Shown here: in pieces, positions 1 to 10,800 of the stretch
How the letters are laid out: each line of letters begins with the position of its first letter
Numbering within the stretch: the first letter of the stretch is position 1
Assembly: GCA_958299035.1 (NCBI GenBank)
Contig: CATQJL010000223.1
Span: 48,410,162-48,474,161 of the forward strand
Direction of reading: 5' to 3'
Origin: Cylicocyclus nassatus
Lineage: Eukaryota > Nematoda > Chromadorea > Rhabditida > Strongylidae
DNA: 64,000 nt
The notes under the pieces: model-generated
What the model was told of the DNA's origin: nothing
The model's input: the letters and a program-made list of their open reading frames with translations, nothing else
The model's database searches: none
Position numbers and translations under genes: made by a program

Positions 1-1396
1 CTTCAATGCAAGGTGATATGACTGCAATCAGCAACCGTCTAATACTCCACTACAGCTGCAATGTCCTTTACTCAAAATACACCAATACGCGAAAAATCTC
101 TAAGGCAAAGAATAGAAGCAGTTGTGCAGCATGAGTTTTACAAGCACGAGTGCTCACTGGTGTGGAGCTTTGCGTACCAAAAGCATGAGCAACGCGAAGA
201 AAGAGAACAGGCATGTCAACACATTTTCAGTATATGATGTCGGATCATAAGCTTGATTTTGATAGCTTTTCTTGCTGATTTGGTGCCGAATGCAGTGCGA
301 ACTACCTCACGAAAAAGCATCAAATAATCCACACCTATTTTTTTACTGTCGCAAGCAGTCGGAGCAATGCGACTTTCCCAAAGATCATCACGATTTCAAA
401 ATGATGCATTATCGAGTTTTGCGGAAAAAAGCAGACGAAGCTCAGCAGTTGACCCTGCAACAAACTCGAATGATTCGAATTCGAGTTTCGAATTTTATTT
501 GAAACCCCGTTTTCTCAATTATTCGAGTTTCGGATATTATTCCAAAATGGAAAAACTCCGAATACACATACACACTGCCGCTTGGCCAGTATACTTGGGT
601 CCGAATCGAATAGAAATTCGATCATTCGAATAAAACATTCGAATATATTCGTATTCGAAATTCGATATTCGGAGTTTTTCCATTTTCGAATAATATCCGA
701 AACCCGAATAATTGAGAAAACGGGATTTCAAATAAAATTCGAAACGCGAATAATCAAAAAACAGGATTGCGAATAAAATTCGAAAACTCGAATAGTCAAA
801 AAAAGAGGATTCGAATAAAATTCGAAAACTTGAATAATCAAAAAACGAGTTTTCGAATAAATTTTATTCAAATGTTTTATTCGAATGGTTATTCGAATTC
901 GTATTCGAATGAACTCGGTACTCAGATCATTCGAGTTTGTTGCAGGGTCAACTGCTGAGCTTCGTCTGCTTTTTCCGCAAAACTCGATAATGCCTCTTTT
1001 TGAAATCGTGATGATCTTTGGGAAAGTCGCATTGCTCCGTCTGCTTGCGACAGTAAAAAAATAGGTGTGGATTAATTGATGCTTTTCGTGAGGTGGTTCG
1101 CACTGCATTCGGCACCAAATCAGCAAAAAAGCTACCAAAATCAAGCTTATGATCCGACACCATATACTGAAAATGTGTTGACATGCCTGTTTTCTTTCTT
1201 CGCGTTGCTCATGCTTTTGGTACGCAAAGCTCCACACTAGTGAGCACACGTGCTTGTAAAACTCATGCTGCACAACTGCTTCTATTCTTTGCCTTAGAGA
1301 TTTTTCGCGTATTGGTGTATTTTGAGTAAAGGACATTGCAGCTGTAGTGGAGTATTAGACGGTTGCTGATTGCAGTTATATCACCTTGCATTGAAG
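1..1396. repeat. Large foldback (palindromic) element, left end cut by window
   Basis: Bases 1-475 are almost the exact reverse complement of about 925-1396: the window opens with CTTCAATGCAAGGTGATAT, and its complement ends at 1396. The arms differ at only a few positions, so the element is young or kept uniform by gene conversion. Between the arms lies a TTCGAAT-rich stretch that folds again (about 489-560 with 668-745). Each arm carries the same open frame starting with ATG. It stops at 237 in the left arm but stays open for 202 codons (1336 down to 728) in the right arm. The protein resembles nothing I recognise. The superfamily is unknown because the left boundary is outside the window. 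Confidence 0.85.
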
Positions 1397-1667
1397 TTTT
1401 GTTCAGTAGATAGTACGTGATAGTTATGTTATCACAGTGCATCCAAAATGTTTACGGAGGGTTGCAGGCACTTCAACACTGGGAGCTATCAGCCTATCAA
1501 CGATGGTAAAAGCTAAAGCCAGGGGAAGAAGGTGCACATTGAGATACGCGAGCTTTGATTATGACAGGTCCCGTACATACTTCACGCGAAAGTCGTACGC
1601 GATTTCCCACTACAAGATGTTAGCTACGAGTACTTGGTACAGGGGTAAGGAAGAGTGCTAATTATTT

Positions 1668-2035
1668 ATAAAATTAATTTCATTGATTTTATCGACATTT
1701 TGGAAAATTTCGAGCTACGAGGTTGGGGGTTGGTATAGGGGGTAATTTTATCGATTTTTGGAGATTCTTGAGCTACGAGGTTGGGAGTTGGACAGTCGGT
1801 AAATGAGGGTGATTAAAAATAAATATTCCATACATTTCACCGATTTTTGGAAAATCTTGAACTAGGAGGCTGGAAGTTGGTAGTACAGGAGAGAGGGGGG
1901 AGCGGGGGGGGGGGGAGGGGGGGGGGGGGTAAATAAAGGTGCTGATTAAAAGATCTATCTTACCGATTTGACCTATTTTTTGGGAAATCTTAAGCTAAGG
2001 GTTGGTATAAGGGAATTGAGGGCGCTCATTATGAA
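1668..2035. repeat. Degenerate tandem repeat with poly-G tract
   Basis: About four imperfect units share the pattern TCGATTTTTGG, then a purine-rich run, GAGCTACGAGG and TTGG, each about 70-120 bases apart. A long G run lies at about 1897-1932. A related block in the same orientation occurs at about 7590-7790 (TCGATTTTTCGCAAG, CTACGAGGCTGAGAGTTGG), so this is an interspersed nematode repeat rather than a gene. Confidence 0.55.
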
Positions 2036-2084
2036 TGGATCAGCTTTACCCGAATATGTCAACAAATTTTAGATCTGGTTGCTC

Positions 2085-2365
2085 TAGTTATTCGATAAAC
2101 CATTCGAATATTAATTCGAAATTCGACTCTCACTCAATGTTCGAATGTAATCGATATTCATTCATTCGATAATTTTGATTTTCCGATTTTATTCGGGTTT
2201 TATTCATTCGCGAATTTTTGAATCTCGAATTTATTTGATATTCGTTTATTCGAGATTTTTTATTTTCGAGTTTATTCGATATTCGTTTATTCGAAATTTT
2301 CCATTTTCGAATTTATTCGATATTCATTCATTCGATGAAAAATTACGAATTTATTCAAGTATATT
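2085..2365. repeat. TTCGAAT/ATTCGAT simple-sequence block
   Basis: Short units such as TTTATTCGATATTCG and ATTCGAATT recur across the block. The same vocabulary fills the centre of the palindrome at 1-1396 (about 475-925). The two blocks may share an origin in the same element family. No coding sequence is supported here. Confidence 0.6.
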
Positions 2366-2446
2366 GGCCAGTGTTCTATTTGGGCCCGGCCCCCAAAATC
2401 AGTTTTCAGGTGCAATCGCCATGTGTCCAGATTTGCCTGTACGCTG

Positions 2447-3101
2447 CCTAAGAGCCGCAGGCATTAACAATCCCGCCGGGGAGGGGATCGCAGCTTATGA
2501 GAAAGCTTCACATCCTGAAGCTTCAAATATCTGGAATTTACGCTGTCTACCTATCCACGAGTATTCCCACCATCCTTCACTATGAGGATATCAAATAGTG
2601 AGAAGCAGTACAAGCCGCATATTCAGGCTTTTTGAATGATTCCTGATGTTCCCCAGCGGCCGATCGTCTTCTAAATGATGTTTTGGAATCATGGAATTTG
2701 CGATAAATCAGAAGTCGAAAGTTGTGGTTTATATCAAAAATCTTAAAAAAAAACTTACTCCTCCTTATCAGCAACATGCTTAGCATTGTTGGGTTACACG
2801 AGCAGTACAACTTTGGAAGGTTTTCGTTAACTTCGAGGAAAGAAAAATGATTTCGAACAGATGAAGGTCGGCCACCGAGGATCATCAGTGGATCATACAA
2901 AAAGCTGGAAATGCGGCTTTTACGGCTTCTTGTGCCTGTTTGTCATGTTCATAAGAAGGATGGTGAAAATACCTACGGATAGCTTATATGGCTTGGAATT
3001 CACCTTGGAACTTGGAATATCTAGAGCTTCAGGATATGAACCTTTCTTCTAAGTTGCGACCCTCTCCCCGGCTGAGACGTTAATGCATGCGGCCCTAAGG
3101 C
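2447..3101. mobile_element. Foldback MITE, family A copy 1
   Basis: The ends are inverted copies: CCTAAGAGCCGCAGGCATTA at the left, and GCATGCGGCCCTAAGG at the right. Internal blocks also pair (TCATATCCTGAAGCT-type sequence on both sides, CACCATCCTTCAC against its complement). A second copy lies at 33246-33983 with the same termini and interior order. No transposase frame is present, so it is non-autonomous. Confidence 0.7.
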
Positions 3102-3105
3102 AGGC

Positions 3106-3584
3106 GCTATACTCCTCGAGGAGTATAGCATGGCGACGATCGATATGCATCAAATACGTGTAAAACCGGCGATTTTTGCCGCCGATATTGGCGATCGCCA
3201 GTCGTAGCGACTGGCGATCGCCTGTCGTAGCGACTGGCGATCGCCCGTCGTAACGACTGGCGATCGCCAATATCGGCGACTACACGTTTGATATGTATCG
3301 ATTTGACGTGTGGTAACTTGTTTGGCGATTGGCGATCGCCCGTCGCCGAACAAGTTACCACATGTCAAATCGATACGCATCAAACATGTAGTCGCCGACA
3401 TTGGCGATCGCCAGTCGTTACGACGGGCGATCGCCAGTCGCCAGTGTTGGCGACTACACATTAAATGTGTATCGATTGAACGTGTGGAAACTTGTTAGCG
3501 ATCGATACGCATAGAAGACACAGTCGCCAGTATTGGCGACTGGCGATCGCCCGTCGCTATGCTATACTCCTCGAGGAGTATAGC
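3106..3584. repeat. GCGATCGC-rich hairpin cluster bounded by two identical 24-bp palindromes
   Basis: The segment begins (3106-3129) and ends (3561-3584) with the same perfect 24-bp palindrome, GCTATACTCCTC followed by its own reverse complement. Between them the octamer GCGATCGC occurs eight times, embedded in self-complementary units such as TGGCGATCGCCAGTCG. CTAAGGCAGG just left and CCTGCCTAAG just right are also inverted, so the whole block is a hierarchy of hairpins. Several overlapping frames are open only because the motif lacks stops. Nothing resembles a protein. Confidence 0.8.
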
Positions 3585-3646
3585 ACCTGCCTAAGACAAC
3601 TGAGAGTTTAGAAAACCGTGAGTTCTGCGAGGAACAGCGATGAGGC

Positions 3647-4250
3647 GGGTAGAACCTTATATAAACTCAGACAATCAAAGGCCTTCAGCCGGCCCCACCA
3701 AGAGCGTCGTTTACCGCCGCCACTTTTCGCTTCCGCTGAGGAATGCTAGAAATGGCAGCGAGCGGGTTGCCATAAAGCCTTCAGCGCGAAGCGAAAGCGG
3801 CGGTCATGCCTCAGACAATCAAATGCTCTCAGCCGGCAGCCACAAAGCCACCGCCTAGACCCACCAAAAGCGCGGTGGCCTCATCGCCTCAGTGTCGCTT
3901 CCCGCTGAGAGCTTTGTCGGAGTTTTGTCGGAGCTTGTCGGAGCGGGCTCAGCGGGCAGCGAGCCTGCTCCGACAAGCTCCGACAAAGCTCCGACAAAGC
4001 TCTCAGCGGGAAGCGACAGTGGCTGCGATAAGGCAATGACGCTTTTGGTGGGGCCCGCTGAGAGCCTTTGAATGTCTGAGGCCTTATCGCAGCCACTTTT
4101 GCTTCGCGCTAAAGACTTTATGGCAGCCCGCTCGCTGCCAGTTCTAACAAATTTGTCAACGGGAAGCGAAAAGTGGCGGCGATAAGGCAACGACGCTATT
4201 GTTGGGGACGGCTGAAGGCCGTTGAAGTTCTGAGAATAGGTACCTGCTTA
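3647..4250. mobile_element. Foldback MITE with a GTCGGAGCTT core
   Basis: Left-end sequence AATCAAAGGCCTTCAGCCGG pairs with right-end CCGTCCCCAACA / GGCTGAAGGCCGTTGAAG. GCCACTTTTCGCTTCCGCTG pairs with CGGGAAGCGAAAAGTGGC. The core at about 3900-4010 repeats GTCGGAGCTT in one strand and its complement after the axis. The element is GC-rich compared with its surroundings and has no transposase. Confidence 0.7.
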
Positions 4251-4879
4251 CCTTTGGTACTTTGACTGAGTTTCGACTGTAATGAAATAAATAAATAAAA
4301 TATAAAGTTAGACAATAAGTCAATCGTAATGTCTTATCAACTCTACTGTGGGGTCACATGTTGGTAAACACATGCCAAGTATCAGTCTTACGCTTGTTCT
4401 TTCACCTTCATCGTAACGCTGTCTTTCTTCTTTCAGAAAAGCTCCGTTCCGTTCCGTTAGAACTTCTCTTCCCCCTTCCTTATCACCACTCCCGCGCTCC
4501 ATTATGTCTTCAGGTCAAATGCGCCTACAATCACCCTGTTTTTACACCACTTGAAAGCAGGATACAGTGCTTCGAACTGAAAACGCGAGGAGTATATTTG
4601 AATAGATCACTATTCCTAGTAGTAGTCGCTCATAAGATAAAATAATGGATAAATTGAGGGCGCAAAGACAAAAACAAAAAAAAGTTCTTTCTACACCTCG
4701 TATGCTTTATCTCGATCTGAAACGATTTGAAGTGAGATCTGCACGAGGTAAACAGGCGAAGTTCGGAAATAATTGTGAGACCCGTAAAGGAACACGATAA
4801 ATGATCCTCTGTTGAATTACAAAAATACCTAGGATAATCAGCAATAATTACATGGCGAATGTAGGAAAATCTTGCATCA

Positions 4880-7800
4880 TCATACGTCGCAGTACTTCAC
4901 GGAGTTCTCCGGACGAATGTTCTCATTGAGCAATACATTGATCATCCTAATGAAAAGTAATCTTTGGACGAAAAATGGGTGCTTTGGGACGACTTACCGG
5001 GTTTCGACATCCAGAGTAAGTACGAAGTCCTTTTTGGTTGGAGCGACATTCCGCCGAGATCTTCCAGAAGATGGAACACCCAGCTCGGCTGTGTCGTCCA
5101 CAGTCAGCAATGGATGAGCGCCGAGCACTGCGTCGGCTGATCGCTTTTCTCGGAAAGCTAATACGGTTCTCTTTCGCGCGCATTGAGGTGGCTGAATTCG
5201 AATTCAATACTTTGTTTGTAGTTCCGCCGATAAATTGCGATTTTTCTGTAGAAATCAAATTGTAATCTTAACATGAGACCAAGCCATTTCTCAAAATACT
5301 GCCATTTTTTAACAGAGTGTCTCCAACTCCAAGCGTGTGGTCCGTAATGGCAGTCTTCGGGCTGCAGTTTCACTTAGATGTCACCTAACATGCGCCGAAA
5401 TCCCGCAAAGTTATCCTTGCAAGCGTTCCAAGTGCGATAAACATATGAGCCATCGGTAGATAGTATAGTTGTGAATGTGTTGAACCATGATAATTATACT
5501 CAAGTCATTTGTAATTCAATACGTTTTGCACACCCGCGCTACTTGACTTGTGAGATTGGAAGCTGTACTTTTTTACTGTTTATTCCATGTTTCCTTGTCC
5601 CTTTTGGTTTGTCTGATATATTAGATTGTCTCAAAAGTAAACTCCATTTTCGAACTAATCAAGCTGTTTTTGTTTTCCCAGTAAACTTAGGTTATCATTC
5701 GATAGAGCAGATCAAGCTCTACAAAATAACTGCCAAAGAACCACCTAAACCGCATTCCGTGGAAAGTTTGAAGCTAAAATCGGAAAAAAACTTTGTCACC
5801 TAAAAATTGGATTTCTGCGATAAAGAATCCTACAACCCCAACTTGGTCATTAGATAGTAGGCACATAGTAGTACACAATTATGCTTTTATCGAATTTTTC
5901 AAGCATAGAAAGCGAGAAACAAAAATTATCCAAAAATGGCAAACTGCGCCCCAGCTCCTCCCACATATATCATTGTATACTACAAACCCTACTAAGTATA
6001 ATTTCAAGAACTTACCTCTGTATATGCTCTTGTATTCGAGAAATACCAAGTTTTCATAAAAAAAAGCCGAAAAAAGTGGCATTTTGGCATTTCGGACCAT
6101 CTTTTTTTCTCAATTTTGAGCCCCGGAAAAATCCGCCAAATACATTTTTGGACACTACTATATGTCTACTATATAAAGACCAAGTGAGAAGTCTGTAGGA
6201 ATTCTCTGGAAGGAGATCCGATTTTTAAGGTAGTTGAAAAATCTTGATTTTTCGTCCCAAATTTTATCTGGATTACGACTTAGGTGGATCTTTGGTGGTC
6301 TTTTTGTAAAGCTTGCTCCGCTCCATCGAATGGTACCTTAAGTCTGTTAAGAGAACAAGAACAGCTAAATTTATTTGCAAATGGAGTTTACTTTTGCGAC
6401 AACCTAATATATCGCTGGTAGTGCACACTTCTACAATTCGTTACGCTAGATGTTGTATTAAAGAGTTACTAGTAATGGTGTCGCCAATTGCCACGCATAG
6501 TGTGTAGGCCAACAATTAGAGTTACAAATGACTCAAAAATAACTAAATTTGGACCGTAAAAACTCTTTGAAGTGCAGGCATAAATTATGTCTGCCCAAAT
6601 TTATGAAGTTCTCCATCCAACTTCCTATAACTTTCAAAGTTTCAAACGCTAAACACACCACTTGAGAAATACATGCTGATCCACTCTCCATGTCACAAAG
6701 CGAGATTTTGCATTGGAATACAATATTGCCTTCTCCAGGAAATTTGAAGACGGACATTTCCTGAGAAGTGAATCTGTTTTGACGAAAAACCCTACATAAG
6801 AAGGGTTAAGAAGGGTGTTACCTGATACACATACGCATCCATTCCTTGCTTACCGAAACGAGAATAGTTGGGTGTTTCAAGAAAATGATGGTCAATTTCA
6901 CACCTAAAAAGGCCAAAGTACCAAAGTATGTTCATAACATTTCTTTTCGGATTCTCACCAAAACTTTCACAAAAATATTTTTTAAAATATCCTGTTAATC
7001 CTATCGATTGACTATGATGCTTTGAGAGCACTTTCGCGTAAGTGTTCCATAATTTTACAAATTCCTTTATGTAAAGGTGAATGTCTGTTTGTATGTAGGT
7101 ATAAGTGGTGGAGCGAAGCGGGAGGGCCTCCTCCTCCCCTCCCCCCCCCCCCCGCGAATGGGTCGCAAAATTTTTGAAATTTACTCACTTGGGTTATGAG
7201 AATGTGCAAGTGACTTGTTTATTCTTGCGAACGATTTAATTTTGAAATTTTAAAAAATTCAAATTAACCTTGTAAAAATTTTTTTGCGGGCATGGCTGCC
7301 GCCTCGCCCCCCTTTTTTAGATTCAGGGGTTATGGACCCGCAAAAATGGGAAGCACCCTAAAAAAATTTTCTGAGTGCGTGGCTAACGCCACGCACACTC
7401 ATTTGAAAAAAATTTTTTGCCGCCTTCCCCCCCCCCTCGGACGGAATGCATGCGAGCGCCACTGTTATGTATGTCTGTATGTGTGTACGTATGTGCGGAA
7501 TAGAATTTTTTATTTCTGTACTGATTTAGACCAAACTTGGCACGCATATACTTCGGGCGCGGAGCGTGTCATGGGCTACTCCTCGTTATCGATCGAAATC
7601 GATTTTTCGCAAGTTCAAACTACGAGGCTGAGAGTTGGCACATATGGGGGGGGGGGGCATTTGACCATTCTGATTACGAATACAATACAAGTTTTCGATT
7701 ATCCGTTACTGCTAACAATTTTATCGATTTTTTTGCAAAGCTTGAGCTAAGGGGCTGGGATTTGGTGCAGGGGTAAGTGAACATGCTGATTACTGACACA

Positions 7801-10800
7801 GCTGGAGTGGGGATTTGGCATGTAGAAGTGGGCACAGGAAAGGTTGTACAGGGATCAAGACGGGACCTTTATCATAGTGTTTTGAGAGGACCGGGCGGAG
7901 CCGAGTAAGCCAGCTAGTTCGGAGATTACACTGCATGACCGGACCAACGCAGATAACCTCTCCTGGGGCTTACATTCAGCTAGGTACAAATTGGGGAGAG
8001 TGGCTCAGGTTTCCAAGACGCTGCATTCCAACGATCTCCGTAATTCTATTACATTACTACTTAAATGGTTACCCTATCATTATTTATGAAAGATGAAGTC
8101 GAATAGTAAGGAGATTTTTTCCACTTACCCTTGGCTATCAAGAATCTGGACAGAGCTTCTCTCAGATTTTACATAGCAGTCATGGACAAGGTACTTGTAC
8201 GTTGGCGCTATAAATGAAGGGCAGTGCCTTGAGCTGTGTGAGCATCAAACAGTTAAACTTACGGCTATCGCATTGCCACTTGTGATAAAGGGTTTCACCA
8301 ACTTTTGCGTCTAGAGCAACGCATTGCGATGGGCTGTATCTGTAACAAAACGGATAAATAAGGAATGTGCTCTAACATACGCACCTGTGTATACGATAGC
8401 TGCAATCGGTGTCACCAATACTCTTGGCAACTCGTCCTACTTCTTGCGGGGTAAGAGGTTGAGCAAAGAAGCAGTTGATGTCTAAGCCCTGCAAATGATG
8501 TGTTCATAGTCAGTATGTGAATACTTTTTCAAGTCTATAGGCAGTACATAACTAAGCGCACTACCTCAGCGGTTTCAAGCTCAAGGTAACGAAAGCTGTG
8601 ATGATATGGTAATACGAATGTGCTAAATAAACTTTTAGTTCTGGAAGTGAGATCTCAAAATAATTCAATTGTAATTAGCCGACGCTAGGTTGTTGCGAAA
8701 GTTCTGTCCGATTTGCAGATTTTCTGATTCAAAACATTATAACTTTCATCAGGGTTAACATTTTCGAACACAAACTTTGTTCAGGGCCCGGCACGAGGTC
8801 GGCAAATGACAAGCTGGAAATCGTTCTGGGGCCAAAAAGCAAAGGGGAAATCGTTTTTGCGGGGTCCGAGGCAGAGCCCCGGAAAAAATTGGTAGTTCAC
8901 GCTCGCTACTTATCTTGACATGTTATGTGCCTCAACAGGCGAACACTGGAGTTCGCGCGCGTCAAACCGCGCCGTCGCTAAGTGCCGCACGCGCGACGTC
9001 GCCCAAGCGATGCTATTTGTAACTGCATACATGACTAGTTCTCAATGTGTGTGTAACGATATGGCACCAAATTTTGTGTGCGAACGGACAGAGGCTAGTG
9101 GAAACATAGTATGAAAAATTATGAAAAACTTATGTGAACGGAACGAGTAATTAGCATTTTTTCCGAGAATTTCGCAAAACTGGTAAATGAAAATGTGAAT
9201 TCAAACGGCTCGTTTGGAAAGCGCAGATGAACGATATGGTATGAAACTTGGTAAGTACATGCACACGGGCTTGCAGGACTTAACTGAGGAGTTTCATTGA
9301 GAAATTATGTGACTGAAGGTTGTGGCAAACTTTTTTCTGGAAATCTTGCGCTACCAAAGAAATGGAAAAATGGCTCGTTTGCAACGCAGAGGTAACGAAA
9401 CTCTCAATTCACATAATTTTCTCAAAATTTTTACATAAATCTGTTGTACACCTAAAGTTTACTACATGGTGAAATTTTGGTTCCGAAACTCCTCCTCTTG
9501 TCCTTGCTGGAGCCCAAAATGGCATCAGCAGCCCAGCTTTCTAAGATAGAAAGCGCGCCCCAGTCAATCGATACGCGCGGGAACGGCGTCTCTCATTCCT
9601 ATGACTGCGTTTCTTTGATATTTTCTCATTCCCTAATCCTTTTTACTGCTTATTTTTCTTCCTGTTTCCTATCTTGGTACAGCAATTTGAGTAATATGAG
9701 GAATTTGAGCAATTTGGGCGCTTTTGAGCGCTTTTAGGCGAAGTGTGGCCGGTAATCTCGTCGCACAAGCACAAAACGTCATTTTTGGGCTCAAGGGAGT
9801 ATTTGTAAAACTTACTGGGATCAAAGGGGTATTCGTTTTGGAAAACCCCGTTTGCCCACCTTGTGCCGGGCCCTGACTTTGTTGGATCAAGCAAGACTAT
9901 GGCTAACAAAGAGCATTATGCCATATGCCATTCGAAAAAGGCAAGTGAGAGAGAAGAGAGAATTTGGGGTTTGCGGGATTTTTTTCAATACCTTCTATTT
10001 TGACGCTGATGCTCCCCAGTAAGGATAGGTTAACATATTTGGCTGCCATCATTGAGTAGCCTATACTTCAAAGATCGTTTAACAGCTAATGGGATTTCAA
10101 GTTGTTCTTTGCTGCGTAGGAATTTCTATAAGCTGTTGAGACGCAGACTAATTACATGGTCCGACAGTCCTCACGCCAATCGGACGGTGCTCAGCAACTC
10201 CAGATGAGCTGTGCCTAACCGGGTGACCGGCGGCTTCCGTTCCCTTCTTTTTATCTTACATATACATATATAATAAAGTTTCTAGTCATTAATGTTATGT
10301 TCATATAAAGCAGAACAACTAGGGTGAACGATTCAAGTCAAGAGAGTGCATATCTTGGACAAGACAAAGCAACTCAAAAAAAAAAGCCTTTATTTAAGCA
10401 CTCTCCCGCCCAAGTATACTGAGCTTTCAATATATGATTTATTTCTTGCTCTCGCGAACGATAAAAGGTAATTGGCTAATGATCCCTGCTTGCGCTCGCC
10501 TTGCTTTGAAATATGCGACACAGAGTATATCATTTGCCGCCATACGTAGGTTGTTGTCGCTTGCAGAACAACTAAGTCTGTCTTCAATCTTTGAAAACAA
10601 GTTTGGAAAGTTAAGATTTTTTATGGAAAAATAAAAGTGGGCATTTTTGGCCCATTATACTCTACTCAATGTAAAATATTACGTACGTAATTTCACGAAC
10701 GCTGCGGAAATACTCTTCACAAAGTTTTTTCTTGAGATAACTGCATTTTGATCTCCTCACTGCAAGGGTTCCATACAAGTTGGTAAGCATTAGAAGAGAA

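Noticed and set aside
3107..3498. Overlapping long frames on both strands in the GCGATCGC block
   Set aside because: The frames are open because the repeated motif contains no stops; the products are repeat translations with no family resemblance.
3106..3584. Cyanobacterial DNA (HIP1 motif GCGATCGC)
   Set aside because: Surrounding sequence is nematode with spliced genes and MITEs, and no bacterial genes are present; motif sharing is better explained by palindrome structure.
7292..7750. 152-codon plus-strand frame
   Set aside because: It lies in a poly-C interspersed repeat recurring at about 26150-26380; low-complexity reading without splice context.
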